A stretch of DNA of 64,000 bases from Bacteroidales bacterium UBA4293 (GCA_002395835.1 DGVD01000009.1:62654-126653); one strand, 5' to 3'. Shown: positions 1 through 8,801, counted from the stretch's first letter. Program-made: numbers and translations. The notes: generated by a model not told the origin, from the letters alone.

Positions 1-114
1 CTGAATCGTCTTTACGAAGTCATCCTTCAGCGCCTAGATGCTGATAATTTCAGCATGGTTCCTACTGAAAAGAAGGATGAAGAAGTGAGAAGAATCGTCG
101 ATTTGTTTAAATAA
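1..114 (+). CDS. C-terminal end of a gene starting before the window
   Basis: Frame 1 is open from the first base and encodes 37 residues ending in RRIVDLFK before a TAA stop at 112-114. The piece is polar and helical-looking with no recognisable motif, so no function is offered. Another gene on the same strand begins 21 bp downstream and could be co-transcribed with it. Confidence 0.6.
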   Translation: MNRLYEVILQRLDADNFSMVPTEKKDEEVRRIVDLFK

Positions 115-135
115 CTTATTTTATTCCAAGATTTT

Positions 136-720
136 ATGCTAGAATTTCAAGATAATGTCTTTGCTCTGAAGAAGAAATTGGGGCAGGAACTGTACAATGT
201 GTTTCAGGAGAACAATTGTACCAACTACTATATTGTTAACCCCGTGAAATTGATCTATTTCGAAAAGCTAGATTGTAGATCTTGCCTTAGTATGACGCTC
301 TGTCACAAGCCTACCGAAGATCCTTCCATCGTAGATCCAGAAGGCGAGTACTATGCAGTATTCGTTGAAAAATACGATGAAACCCTGGATGGACGGTATA
401 ATTCCAGTGTAGTGGATTTCCAGGTGGAGAGCCTCATGACGCTGCTTCAGCATTTTCAGAAATGGCTTCCTACTTATAACCAGAAGATTGAGCTCTTCGG
501 TAAGCTGATGGAAAAGGGTGGAACCGTGAATCTGAATCAGGAATATGATTTGCTGGGTTACAAGTTCCAGCTCAAGAAGATGGAAGCTGTGGGGAAACCT
601 ACAGCCATGGGCGATATGACGCTCACCGTTTCTACCAATCGCTTCGGTGAAAAGGAAATCAACCTCTGGAATATAAGACATCAGGAGCTGCTTGATGTTC
701 TTCTGAAAGCAGCCGAATAA
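136..720 (+). CDS. Unknown cytoplasmic protein, 194 aa
   Basis: I do not recognise this family. The protein has no signal peptide or membrane segment. It carries a small cysteine cluster (CRSCLSMTLC, around residues 48-57), which could bind a metal but lacks further spaced Cys or His to support that. It lies 21 bp after the stop of the upstream partial gene, so the two are probably one transcript, and it is followed by a strong hairpin terminator. Base composition matches the surrounding core genes. The ATG at 136 is the only start giving the full reading frame. Confidence 0.75.
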   Translation: MLEFQDNVFALKKKLGQELYNVFQENNCTNYYIVNPVKLIYFEKLDCRSCLSMTLCHKPTEDPSIVDPEGEYYAVFVEKYDETLDGRYNSSVVDFQVESLMTLLQHFQKWLPTYNQKIELFGKLMEKGGTVNLNQEYDLLGYKFQLKKMEAVGKPTAMGDMTLTVSTNRFGEKEINLWNIRHQELLDVLLKAAE

Positions 721-750
721 TTAGCGCCTATCTTTATACTATACGTATTA

Positions 751-803
751 GCCCTGAAGTTTGTGAGCTCATTAGCTACTCTCTTCAGGGCTTTTATTTT
801 TTT
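751..803. terminator. Bidirectional intrinsic terminator
   Basis: GCCCTGAAG (751-759) pairs with CTTCAGGGC (783-791) and is followed by a T-rich run to 803. It ends the plus-strand gene at 136-720 and directly abuts the stop of the convergent TonB-type receptor. Confidence 0.8.
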
Positions 804-3156
804 AGAACTTGTAGTACAGGCTCAGGAGTACGTCTCTGCCTCGAATCTGGTAGGAGGTAAACGATTTGGTGAAATCTTCTGCATTCACCACGGTATAGTT
901 GTACTCCTTCTGATTCAGCAGGTTCCGTGCTGAAAGAATCAACTGCCACTTGTCTGAAAGGTTGTACTCTGCCTTCACATCCATCAGTACCAGGTGCTTA
1001 GACACATCGTCTGTAAACTCGGTGTAGTAGTGCTCACCCAGAACGCTGAAGTTCAGTTTCTCCCAAGGGTGGAAAATCAGCTCTAAGGTGTGCTTGTATT
1101 CCTTTGTGTCACTGGTGGTATCTTCATCACTCATCTTCAGTTGGTTCAGGCTGTAATCCATCCGGTAAATCATGTTCATCCATGGGGTAAGGCGACCATT
1201 TATATAAGGAGAGAGCGTCAGGCTGCGGTTGGTAAACGGAATGAGCACGTCGTTCCGGGCCATTTTAGAATCCCCGTTCTCATATTCTACAGCTAAACCT
1301 ACCTTGCCCTTCATGAACGGGATACCCTTGCTGATGTCGCCCCGTATTTCCACCTCATCGCTGGTGTAAGGAAGTACATGATGCCCGTTGACATCGAAAA
1401 ACTCGGAGAACTCCATGGAACTCACGAAAGGATTCTTGTTCCACTGATATTCCACGCCTCCGTTCAGGAAGAACGATGCCTCAGTGTTCTTGTATTGTGC
1501 AGTAAGTTCCACCTCGCCTCCCGTTTCGTTTCTCATTTCAGCATAACCTTTGTTGGCTGTATCGAACATCTTGATAATAATGCCAGGATAGGTTTCTTTT
1601 CTATCGATTTCATCCGCTATCAGCTTGGCATTCAGGCCCAGGGAGAGGTCTTCCGATGCCTCGTATTTCACATTCAGCTTTGGCTCCCAGTACACCTTCT
1701 GCTTGCTCATCTCTGTGTTCAGCAACTTATCCTTCATGGTGTAGTCTCCGTACTTTACAGGCATTCTCAGCTCTGCTTGAAGGCGTTCCGTGATGTACGT
1801 GAGTTTTCCCTCCATGTGCGCATTCCAGATGTTGTAGGTTGATTCTATGGGGTTTGTAGGCAGTATCGGAAGGTTCGTCCGTTCCACTTCCAGTTCCCGT
1901 CTATTAGCCGATGCACCTCCGTTCAGGCTCAGTGTGAGCCCTTGTTTCAGAAGAATGTCGTAGGTGGCACTGGCGTTGATGAAGTAGGAGCGCGACTTGA
2001 TATTTTGGTAGAACGGGTACACCACTCTGTCCAAATCTATATCTTGCGGACGGAAGTAGAAACCTGCTTCCGAGTTAATACTCAGGATATTACTTCCCAG
2101 ATGCGTCTTGTACACGAAGTCGTTCTTCAGCTTCATCGGGGTCATGTTTATCTGCTGTATGTTGTCCTCATCACCCGTGTTGATGGTTTTCAAATCTATC
2201 CACCGCGTAGAGAAACTCAGTTGGTTACGCAGGTACTTGTCCTCCGTGTTGGCCAGCAGGGTAAAATCCGTCTGAATATCCTGCTGCTTGTACTTCGCAT
2301 CTTCTCCCAGGGTGTCCACTCTTTTCTGTCCACCCGACATATAATATGTGGTTTCATCGAAGCTGGATGTCCGGAAGCGGTCGGTATGGTAAGTGAGCTG
2401 CATGTTCAACTGATACTCATCGTTCAGCTTGATAGTGCTTCCGATGTTGGCTATTCCGCTCTTGTTTATGCGGGTTCTGTCGGCTGAAAGGGGAGCCATA
2501 TCCGGAGAGTGGTACAGGTACTCTGGAACGGTATAGTCGTACTTTATGGTGGTAGGCTCATCCCAGCCCCATTCCCAGTCGAAGCCAGCTAGTGGCCCAC
2601 TGAAGAGCAATCCTGTATTGTCTGCCTTGAAAAGTACCGTGGTCTGCACCTTTTCACCCATGTTCATGGCATTCACATCCGCATTCACCAGGAGATCGTC
2701 CGTACCGGAACCTAAGCCTCCCTTGATGGAGCCCGACCAGTCCGATTCGCCCTTCTTCAGCACCACATTGATGGCAGCGGTTTGGATGTATTCACGCCCT
2801 TTCATGATTCGGATGGCGGTATGGTTCTCCGTGATTTCCAGACGCTCCACATCCTCCGGCTTCATGTTGTACACCGGTTGGTAGTTGCCCTCCAGTATAT
2901 CCATGCCGTTCACGTAGATTTTATCCACATCCCGTCCGTTATAGCTTATCCACATGTACCCTTCATAGTCCTGCAGCTGCACACCAGGCAACTTCCGGAG
3001 CACATCCTCCAGTTTCTTGTCGCGCACATCCAGGAATTTCGCTACATCATAGCTCACGGTCTTCTCCAGGCCATCCTCCTTCACAGCTTTCACCATCTCC
3101 TGTGCACGGAGGGGCAAGGTTATCATCAGAAGTAACAGGATAATCAGTTGCTTCAT
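802..3156 (-). CDS. TonB-dependent receptor-like outer membrane protein
   Basis: Predicted outer membrane beta-barrel of 784 aa with a TonB plug domain. The mature N-terminus follows a Sec signal (MKQLIILLLLMITLPLRAQ). The plug spans about residues 35-140, with the typical LRKLPGVQ and VNGMDIL segments and a run ending in AINVVLKKG. The remainder is alternating beta-strand sequence ending in LLSLYYKF, with the terminal aromatic used in barrel assembly. It lacks the carboxypeptidase-like N-terminal domain and SusC signatures, and no SusD-like gene is adjacent, so a polysaccharide-utilisation role is not indicated. A TTG lies four codons upstream, but the ATG at 3156 gives a clean signal peptide. 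The substrate is unknown. Confidence 0.85.
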   Translation of the reverse strand: MKQLIILLLLMITLPLRAQEMVKAVKEDGLEKTVSYDVAKFLDVRDKKLEDVLRKLPGVQLQDYEGYMWISYNGRDVDKIYVNGMDILEGNYQPVYNMKPEDVERLEITENHTAIRIMKGREYIQTAAINVVLKKGESDWSGSIKGGLGSGTDDLLVNADVNAMNMGEKVQTTVLFKADNTGLLFSGPLAGFDWEWGWDEPTTIKYDYTVPEYLYHSPDMAPLSADRTRINKSGIANIGSTIKLNDEYQLNMQLTYHTDRFRTSSFDETTYYMSGGQKRVDTLGEDAKYKQQDIQTDFTLLANTEDKYLRNQLSFSTRWIDLKTINTGDEDNIQQINMTPMKLKNDFVYKTHLGSNILSINSEAGFYFRPQDIDLDRVVYPFYQNIKSRSYFINASATYDILLKQGLTLSLNGGASANRRELEVERTNLPILPTNPIESTYNIWNAHMEGKLTYITERLQAELRMPVKYGDYTMKDKLLNTEMSKQKVYWEPKLNVKYEASEDLSLGLNAKLIADEIDRKETYPGIIIKMFDTANKGYAEMRNETGGEVELTAQYKNTEASFFLNGGVEYQWNKNPFVSSMEFSEFFDVNGHHVLPYTSDEVEIRGDISKGIPFMKGKVGLAVEYENGDSKMARNDVLIPFTNRSLTLSPYINGRLTPWMNMIYRMDYSLNQLKMSDEDTTSDTKEYKHTLELIFHPWEKLNFSVLGEHYYTEFTDDVSKHLVLMDVKAEYNLSDKWQLILSARNLLNQKEYNYTVVNAEDFTKSFTSYQIRGRDVLLSLYYKF

Positions 3157-3344
3157 TTTTAAAATCAAGGTAGATAAAGTTATTAGTTGTTTCTCTTATG
3201 TAGAATTTGGGTACTAAGTTAGTGATTTCTCGTGAATCACTTGTGATTGTGCCCGTAAATTTTTAATTTTGCGTGATTCTAAGACAATTAAAAAAAACCA
3301 CAAATGTTACCTTTCCCTATTAGAGGTAGGAATATGAAACGACT

Positions 3345-4304
3345 ATGAAACATTTTCTAGTACTTTTTGCAGCTTTACTTTTAGCTGCGTCTTGTCAGAA
3401 GAAGGAGTCGCTCCGGGAACGGGCTGCCGAGCTCACCCAGTATCTCCCTAGTGAATCGTTGCAGGAAAATGCAGCGCAGTTCTTAACCCCGCATCTCTAT
3501 GCCGTGCTGGATACCTTATATAATAGGCTCCCTCAGCATGAGGCCATGGATCATGAGTGGCTTCACTTTTTTGTCACTTCCAGTGGTAGTGCACTGAGCG
3601 GTGTGCAGGTTACTAATGTGGAGGAGAGTGATGATACGCATGCGGTGGCTACCCTTCAGGTGCGTACCGATCCTTCCGATGAAACCAGTGCTTTTGAAAC
3701 GCATCAGCTCCTCATGGAGAAGGTGAACGGACAGTGGCTCTTGGCCGATTTCGATAATCACCTGGAGGATTGCCAACGTCATATTGCGCTGAATCAGAAG
3801 GAGGAAGCCCTGCGTCAAGCCATTCGGGATTACCTGGTTCGTGAGATAGGAAACGGGTACAACCTGGGTGAGATTTGCATCCCTACCTTAATCATAGTGG
3901 CTCAGGATGAGAACCAGGAAGAAACCCAGGTGGATGATAACCCTGTAGAGTCTCAGGAGTATACGCAGGTTTGGCTGGATACGTGGATTGATTGGTTCAA
4001 TGTGAAGGGGGATACGCTGAAGTCAGTTTCTGGAGGGCATCACTCCGGATTGATGAAGGTGGAAAAGAAGGATGGAAAGCCAGTGGTTACGTCCTTCGAG
4101 CAGGTGAGCGATGGTTCCACCTTCCTGCCTAGTGCCAAGCGTATCTTCGGTGATTATTTTGAGCAATACCAGCAAATCTACAGTAATGATAAGCTTCGTG
4201 ATGCTGCACGGAAGGAGCAGGTGGGAGAATACGTGCGTCAGCATCAGCTTCCTGTAACTTGTTATCAGGACTACGGTTGGCCTGCTGTTTCGCTGGAAAA
4301 GTAA
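3345..4304 (+). CDS. Predicted lipoprotein of unknown function, 319 aa
   Basis: The N-terminus is a lipoprotein signal (MKHFLVLFAALLLAASC, Cys 17 as the lipidation site), so the protein is probably membrane anchored. After the lipobox the sequence is soluble and acidic. Residues about 80-135 read like a small alpha+beta domain of the NTF2/lumazine-binding type (alternating strands with KVNGQWLLADF), which is only an impression. The C-terminal half has no family I recognise. A -7 element TAATTTTG lies at 3264-3271. The stop codon overlaps the first bases of a REP-like palindrome that may end the transcript. Confidence 0.8.
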   Translation: MKHFLVLFAALLLAASCQKKESLRERAAELTQYLPSESLQENAAQFLTPHLYAVLDTLYNRLPQHEAMDHEWLHFFVTSSGSALSGVQVTNVEESDDTHAVATLQVRTDPSDETSAFETHQLLMEKVNGQWLLADFDNHLEDCQRHIALNQKEEALRQAIRDYLVREIGNGYNLGEICIPTLIIVAQDENQEETQVDDNPVESQEYTQVWLDTWIDWFNVKGDTLKSVSGGHHSGLMKVEKKDGKPVVTSFEQVSDGSTFLPSAKRIFGDYFEQYQQIYSNDKLRDAARKEQVGEYVRQHQLPVTCYQDYGWPAVSLEK

Positions 4305-4350
4305 CGTTACACGGGGACAGGTTACACGGGACCTGTCCCCATGTAACGTT
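4303..4350. repeat. REP-like GGGGACAGGT element, compact hairpin form
   Basis: Arms AACGTTACACGGGGACAGGT (4303-4322) and ACCTGTCCCCATGTAACGTT (4331-4350) pair with a single C/A mismatch around an 8-nt loop. The same core recurs at 5582-5663, 6784-6804, 10138-10234, 12839-12935 and 22429-22457. The element overlaps the stop of the lipoprotein gene and lies 12 bp from the end of the convergent flavodoxin gene, so it may also act as a terminator or mRNA-end protector. Confidence 0.85.
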
Positions 4351-4361
4351 CAACTAAACAT

Positions 4362-4895
4362 TTATTTATTACTTTGAACCCAATTTTTCAGTTCATTGCT
4401 TGAAGGACTGTTCAGCAAGCGGCCTTCCTTCCAGGTCAGCTTGGGGTAAGTAGCCTTCAGGTCTTCACAAGATTTCTTTATGCTGCTTCCACCAGATGTA
4501 GCGAAAGGAATCACCGTCTTCCCGCTGAAATCGTATGCCTCCATGAATGTGTTGATGATGGTAGGGCAAGTGTACCACCAGATAGGGAAACCCACGTACA
4601 CCACATCGTAGTTCTTCATATTCTGTACTTTAGACTTAATAGCCGGACGAGATTTCTTGTCGTTCATCTCTCTGGAAGAACGAGATTGCTTATCTCTCCA
4701 GTCCAAATCGGCATCAGTATAAGCCTGTGCAGGAGTAATCTCAAACAGGTCGGCACCCGCAGCCTCTGCCAGCTGTTGTGCCACCTTCTGCGTAGTTCCC
4801 GATGCAGAGAAGTAAGCCACCAGTGTTTTCTTTTGTGCCAATGCGCTCCCGCTGAATGCCATCAGTGCGGTGAGCATCAAAATAATCTTTTTCAT
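4362..4895 (-). CDS. Exported flavodoxin-like protein
   Basis: A flavodoxin-fold protein (177 aa) preceded by a Sec signal peptide (MKKIILMLTALMAFSGSALA). The FMN phosphate loop is visible as SASGTTQKVA (about residues 30-39), and PIWWYTCP plus FATSGGSS match the other two FMN-contact loops of the flavodoxin_4 group. Such proteins move electrons through bound FMN, but a periplasmic location is unusual for a soluble flavodoxin and suggests a role in envelope redox reactions. The gene follows a flavin reductase-like gene by 12 bp on the same strand, so the pair is very probably one operon. The electron donor and acceptor are unknown. Confidence 0.88.
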   Translation of the reverse strand: MKKIILMLTALMAFSGSALAQKKTLVAYFSASGTTQKVAQQLAEAAGADLFEITPAQAYTDADLDWRDKQSRSSREMNDKKSRPAIKSKVQNMKNYDVVYVGFPIWWYTCPTIINTFMEAYDFSGKTVIPFATSGGSSIKKSCEDLKATYPKLTWKEGRLLNSPSSNELKNWVQSNK

Positions 4896-4907
4896 GATGT
4901 TTCCAAA

Positions 4908-5471
4908 TTATAGAGTTTCTTTAAACGCTTTACCCATCTTCACGCAGTCGCCTATGAAATCACCCGTGCGCAGGTATTTATAGGTTGGCATCTCAAACAG
5001 TACAGGCTTCAGCTTTCCGTAGTCGGGCTTGTCCTTCTCGTCCAGCTTGTCCTCGTCCACATACGTGTTCAGCACGCTGCAGATGTAGTTCTTGAACCCG
5101 TCTATCTCGTAGGTGTCTATCACCTCGCATTCCATCACCAGCGGAGATTGCTCGATAACCGGCATTCCAGCTTCGCCCAGGTGATAAGGGAAGATGTCAG
5201 ATTTGTCCACCTTGGCTCCGGAGCACGTTCCGGTATAGTCGGCCCGTGCCACGAAAGATTCATCTATAATGTTGATAGACAGACGTTTCTTCTCGTCTAT
5301 CGCCTTTACACTATGATGTGATGAGTGGATGCTCAGCAGCAGTTTAGAGTGACTTACGATGCCCACATGAGCCACCAGTAGCCAGTTTATTTTCCCTTCT
5401 TCGCCTACAGTTCCTACCACTGTGGCTGGCGTGGGGTAGAGTGCCAGTTTCTGTCCGATATTCTTTTTCAT
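4908..5471 (-). CDS. Flavin reductase family protein (split-barrel flavin-binding)
   Basis: Soluble 187-aa protein of the flavin reductase/DIM6-NTAB family, which binds FMN and in characterised members reduces it with NAD(P)H. Visible support: the N-terminal YPTPATVVGTV strand, the SIHSSHHSVKAI segment followed by INII, and the central CSGAKVDKSDIF stretch typical of the group. There is no signal peptide, so it is cytoplasmic, unlike its exported flavodoxin neighbour 12 bp downstream. A -7 element on this strand (TATCTTTG, plus coordinates 5502-5509) lies about 30 bp before the start and supports transcription of the pair from here. Confidence 0.88.
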   Translation of the reverse strand: MKKNIGQKLALYPTPATVVGTVGEEGKINWLLVAHVGIVSHSKLLLSIHSSHHSVKAIDEKKRLSINIIDESFVARADYTGTCSGAKVDKSDIFPYHLGEAGMPVIEQSPLVMECEVIDTYEIDGFKNYICSVLNTYVDEDKLDEKDKPDYGKLKPVLFEMPTYKYLRTGDFIGDCVKMGKAFKETL

Positions 5472-5581
5472 GGTTCTTATAATTAATTATTTATCCACTT
5501 GCAAAGATAGGGGAATTCGCTGGAAACTGGATAATTAAAAATACGGATTCAATGACCAATTTTACGGAAAGTTTTGTTAAA

Positions 5582-5663
5582 TGGGGACAGGTACAATTTG
5601 AGAAAAGTAGATGAAGTACCTAAAGCCTAGCCTTTACCATTTTCTCAAATTGTACCTGTCCCA
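5582..5663. repeat. REPIN-like inverted pair, GGGGACAGGTACAATTTGAG variant
   Basis: TGGGGACAGGTACAATTTGA begins at 5582 and its reverse complement ends at 5663. The arms run 5582-5605 and 5641-5663, are almost perfectly complementary (one G missing on the right) and enclose a 35-nt spacer. The GGGGACAGGT core matches the other repeats in the window, but the flank ACAATTTGAGAAA differs, so this is a second subtype. It lies just upstream of the RhuM/Fic gene, whose other side carries a partial copy at 6784-6804. Confidence 0.8.
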
Positions 5664-5739
5664 ATTTGAGAATCGCGAAACAAGGCTGAATTTTTATTTT
5701 TTTTGTAGAGAATGGAGTAAAATTCCTGAGAGATTTGAG

Positions 5740-5747
5740 TAAATTTG
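5740..5747 (+). promoter_or_regulatory. Promoter -7 element TAAATTTG
   Basis: A Bacteroidota TAnnTTTG motif 22 bp before the ATG at 5769. It overlaps the in-frame TTG at 5745, which therefore cannot be the start codon. No clear TTTG box sits at the expected -33 distance. Confidence 0.55.
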
Positions 5748-5768
5748 CAAAGAGAATTGAGTAGAATA

Positions 5769-6764
5769 ATGGAAGAGAATAAGATAGTCATATATAAAGA
5801 CGAAAACAATTCTATTCAACTTGATGTGAAGTTGGATAACGGAATGATATGGGTTACACGTCAACAGCTGGCAACATTGTTCGGCCGTGATTATAAGACC
5901 ATTAGTAAACATATTAACAATGCTTTGAAGGAAGAATTGGCAGATGAAGTGGTAGTCGCAAAATATGCGAATACCACTCAGCATGGTGCTATGGAAGGAA
6001 AGACTCAGACGCATGAGGTGGAGTTTTTCAACCTTGAAATGGTTACATCTGTAGGTTATCGTGTAAAAAGTAATCGTGGTGTGCAGTTTAGGAAATGGGC
6101 AAACCGCATTCTGAAAGAATATCTTGTGAAGGGTTATGCCATTAACGACAAAATCCGTCGCGAACAGATTTCTGAGCTTCGGCAACTGGTGCAGATGGTG
6201 GGACGTACCATCCAGACGCAACAGCTGGAGAAGAACGATGAGAACCAGGCCTTGTTCGATATTGTGGTAGATTACACCTATGCCCTGGACACCCTGGACG
6301 ATTACGATTATCAGCGTCTGAACGTATCTGAAACCACCCAGGAAGATAAGTTTCATGCCACTTACGAGAGTGCTATGGAGGCTATCCGAGCACTTCGTGA
6401 GAAGTTCGGTGGAAGCACACTCTTCGGCAATGAGAAAGATGATTCGTTTAAGAGCTCCATCGGCCAGATTTATCAGACTTTCGGAGGTAAGGAACTCTAT
6501 CCCAGTGTGGAAGAGAAAGCTGCTATGCTGCTCTACCTGGTCACCAAGAATCATTCTTTTTCCGATGGCAACAAGCGTATAGCTGCCACGCTTTTCCTGT
6601 GGTTCCTTAATAACAACGGCATTCTCTATCGGGAAGACGGCTCCAAGCGTTTAGCTGATAATACGCTTGTAGCCCTCACATTGATGATAGCTGAGAGCCG
6701 GACCGAAGAAAAAGACGTGATGGTGAAGGTGGTAGTGAATTTGATTAATCAAAAGAACGAATAA
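5769..6764 (+). CDS. RhuM-like protein with C-terminal Fic/Doc domain
   Basis: About 331 aa. The N-terminal ~170 residues match virulence RhuM proteins (MIWVTRQQLATLFGRDYKTI, then HEVEFFNLEMVTSVGYRV), a domain thought to bind DNA or act as a regulator in accessory loci. The C-terminal half is a Fic/Doc domain with the active-site loop HSFSDGNKR at about residues 262-270. Its Lys in place of the usual second Gly resembles Doc, which phosphorylates EF-Tu, rather than classical AMP-transferring Fic. No antitoxin-like gene is adjacent, so a toxin role is unproven. It is bracketed by GGGGACAGGT repeats (5582-5663 and 6784-6804). Confidence 0.85.
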   Translation: MEENKIVIYKDENNSIQLDVKLDNGMIWVTRQQLATLFGRDYKTISKHINNALKEELADEVVVAKYANTTQHGAMEGKTQTHEVEFFNLEMVTSVGYRVKSNRGVQFRKWANRILKEYLVKGYAINDKIRREQISELRQLVQMVGRTIQTQQLEKNDENQALFDIVVDYTYALDTLDDYDYQRLNVSETTQEDKFHATYESAMEAIRALREKFGGSTLFGNEKDDSFKSSIGQIYQTFGGKELYPSVEEKAAMLLYLVTKNHSFSDGNKRIAATLFLWFLNNNGILYREDGSKRLADNTLVALTLMIAESRTEEKDVMVKVVVNLINQKNE

Positions 6765-6783
6765 TTTCTCTATCGAGGACATT

Positions 6784-6804
6784 CTCAAATGGGGACAGGT
6801 AGAA
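6784..6804. repeat. Partial GGGGACAGGT repeat
   Basis: TCTCAAATGGGGACAGGTAG (from 6783) carries the repeat core with the CTCAAAT flank of the 5582-5663 subtype, but no inverted partner follows. It lies between the Fic gene and the SprT-like gene. The ATG inside it (6789) is not taken as a start. Confidence 0.6.
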
Positions 6805-6806
6805 AC

Positions 6807-7256
6807 ATGAAAATAACAAAGGATATATTGAAGGAAAAATTTGAAGAATATAATAGGGAGTATTTTAACTCAATACTGCCAAAATGCGAATTCTCAGCAT
6901 GTAAATTAGATTGTTTTGGACAATACACATGCCCGAACTCAAAAAGCAAAAAAAGAAATCGTATATGGATAACAACGGATGTAGATTGGACAGAAGAAAC
7001 TTTGAAAGATGTACTGATACATGAAATGATACATCATTATGTTACAACAGTAGATGGATGCAAGTTATTTGATGGGTTTAGTTGGTATGGATTGTTTGGA
7101 CATGGAAAACATTTTAGGAAACAAATATACAGATTAAAAAAGGAGTTTGGGCTGAAAGTACACATACATTACCCATTTTTATATCATAAAAAAGAAAAAA
7201 TCCCAACAACCATTTTGGGGAAGTTGTTGAGATTTATAAATTATACTATCAATTGA
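6807..7256 (+). CDS. SprT-like zinc metalloprotein
   Basis: About 149 aa. The motif HEMIHH (residues 72-77) within VLIHEMIHHYVT is an HExxH zincin site. A later HGKHFR (about residues 97-102) can supply a third zinc ligand, as in SprT/Spartan-like proteins, which cleave DNA-protein crosslinks. Four cysteines in the N-terminal third (CEFSACKLDCFGQYTC) are a separate possible metal site, not the usual C-terminal zinc ribbon of SprT. The ATG at 6807 is preferred because the earlier in-frame ATG lies inside the repeat. The region is A+T-rich compared with upstream genes, consistent with acquired DNA. Confidence 0.75.
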   Translation: MKITKDILKEKFEEYNREYFNSILPKCEFSACKLDCFGQYTCPNSKSKKRNRIWITTDVDWTEETLKDVLIHEMIHHYVTTVDGCKLFDGFSWYGLFGHGKHFRKQIYRLKKEFGLKVHIHYPFLYHKKEKIPTTILGKLLRFINYTIN

Positions 7257-7382
7257 ATATTAATAAGCATTACCGCCTCTTCTCTCCACAATAACCGTTA
7301 TGAAAATGTAATGTCTATCCAAACAGGATTTGTTCATGGTATTAAGATAGGGTAATACTCTATGTCAATAATTACAAAAACT

Positions 7383-7414
7383 TTTGTTTATTTAAATATG
7401 TTTTTATATTTTTG
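7383..7414 (+). promoter_or_regulatory. Promoter of the AAA/DUF4143 ATPase gene
   Basis: TTTG at 7383-7386 and TATTTTTG at 7407-7414, separated by 20 bp, match the Bacteroidota -33/-7 consensus. The start codon follows at 7446. The rest of the 7257-7445 gap shows no gene. Confidence 0.7.
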
Positions 7415-7445
7415 CCATGAAATATAAAATACCATTTTAATAATT

Positions 7446-8723
7446 ATGATAAACAAAGCATTGCTTAAGCAAATTCTTTCCGATAATCGACGTGAAATTG
7501 AATCTTATCATGTCGTACCAAGAGACATTGCAGTGGAGGGTTTCAACTGCTATGTTTTCGTAGGAGTGCGTAGAGCGGGGAAATCTTTTGTACTTTATGA
7601 GAAGATGCAGCGCTTATTACGAGAGGGCCATAGCTGGGATGACATGCTTTATTTAAGTTTTGAAGATGAACGTTTGATGGGTTTCACATCCGAAGATTTT
7701 AATACAGTACTGGAATGCCATATTGAGATGACTGGGAATGAAAACCCTATGCTGTTTCTGGATGAAATTCACAACATAGAAGGGTGGGAGAAGTTTGCCC
7801 GGCGAATGGCCGACGGCAAGCGAACTGTATGGATTACGGGATCGAATGCAAAAATGCTCTCGAAAGAGATTATGACTACCCTTGGAGGACGGTACATCCC
7901 CATAGAAGTATACCCCTACAGTTTCAAGGAATTTCTTCGTTCCAGAGATATTCCGTGCGATGATCATACGCTGTTGAGTACCACTGGCAAGTCGCTATTC
8001 CTACGTGAATATGCGGAATACATGAATTGGGGCGGACTTCCAGAGAGTGTGCATCTAGCGGTGAAAAGAGGTTATTTGAGTTCTGTATATCAGAAAATTT
8101 ACCTGGGCGATATTTGTGCCAGAAACAAGATAAATAATACGAATTTGCTGCGTCTGATGGTGAAGAAGCTTGCAGAAAGTGTGAAGCAACCTTTGTCTTA
8201 TTCCAGAATTTGCAATATACTGTCCAGTGTTGGCGGTAAAATAACCATTCCTACCACCAGCAGCTACATAGAATATTGCGAAGATGCCTGGCTATTACTT
8301 AGACTTCACAATATAAATGCAGCATTCGCAGAACGGGAAACGAACAGCAAATATTATTTCATTGACAACGGATTGTTGAGCCTGCTTCTGGTAGATCCTT
8401 CTACCACTTTGCTGGAAAATATTGTTGCTGTATCTTTATTTCGTAAATATGGCAACGATAAAGATAATGAACGTATATTCTTCTATAATCAAAACGTAGA
8501 AGTGGACTTCTACATTCCTGAGGAGGAACTGGCCATCCAAGTTTCTTATTCCATTAAAAACTCCGATAATACAGAAAATAGGGAAGTGATGGCTTTGCAA
8601 AAATTGCCTAAATCTTTGTCATGTAAACGAAGAATGATCATTACATACGATGAAGAAAAAACCATCGAAGATAAATACGGCATTATAGAAGTCATTCCCT
8701 GCTGGAAGTGGCTTATGTGGTAA
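7446..8723 (+). CDS. AAA ATPase with DUF4143 C-terminal domain
   Basis: A 425-aa member of the large AAA_14/DUF4143 group found in many copies in gut Bacteroidota; the cellular role of the family is not established. Walker A is GVRRAGKS (residues 40-47) and Walker B is LFLDEIHN (about residues 103-110), followed by the arginine-rich WEKFARRMADGKR and the sensor-like ITGSNAKML. The C-terminal domain (about 200-425) contains NVEVDFYIP and LAIQVSYSI, the D..(E/Q)xx pattern of a degenerate PD-(D/E)xK-like fold. It has its own promoter and no obvious partner gene, as is usual for this family. Confidence 0.9.
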   Translation: MINKALLKQILSDNRREIESYHVVPRDIAVEGFNCYVFVGVRRAGKSFVLYEKMQRLLREGHSWDDMLYLSFEDERLMGFTSEDFNTVLECHIEMTGNENPMLFLDEIHNIEGWEKFARRMADGKRTVWITGSNAKMLSKEIMTTLGGRYIPIEVYPYSFKEFLRSRDIPCDDHTLLSTTGKSLFLREYAEYMNWGGLPESVHLAVKRGYLSSVYQKIYLGDICARNKINNTNLLRLMVKKLAESVKQPLSYSRICNILSSVGGKITIPTTSSYIEYCEDAWLLLRLHNINAAFAERETNSKYYFIDNGLLSLLLVDPSTTLLENIVAVSLFRKYGNDKDNERIFFYNQNVEVDFYIPEEELAIQVSYSIKNSDNTENREVMALQKLPKSLSCKRRMIITYDEEKTIEDKYGIIEVIPCWKWLMW

Positions 8724-8745
8724 TTTAAAAAGATGAAGAATAGCA

Positions 8746-8777
8746 TTTGGAGGTTTCGTTTTTTTGGCTTAATTTTG
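8746..8777 (+). promoter_or_regulatory. Promoter of the epimerase gene
   Basis: TTTG (8746-8749) and TAATTTTG (8770-8777) are 20 bp apart, 25 bp before the ATG at 8802. Confidence 0.65.
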
Positions 8778-8801
8778 AAGCTAAATTAGAAAAGAGGAAC
8801 T

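Noticed and set aside
5694..6554. Minus-strand 286-codon frame across the RhuM/Fic gene
   Set aside because: The plus strand encodes clear RhuM and Fic motifs; the opposite frame has none.
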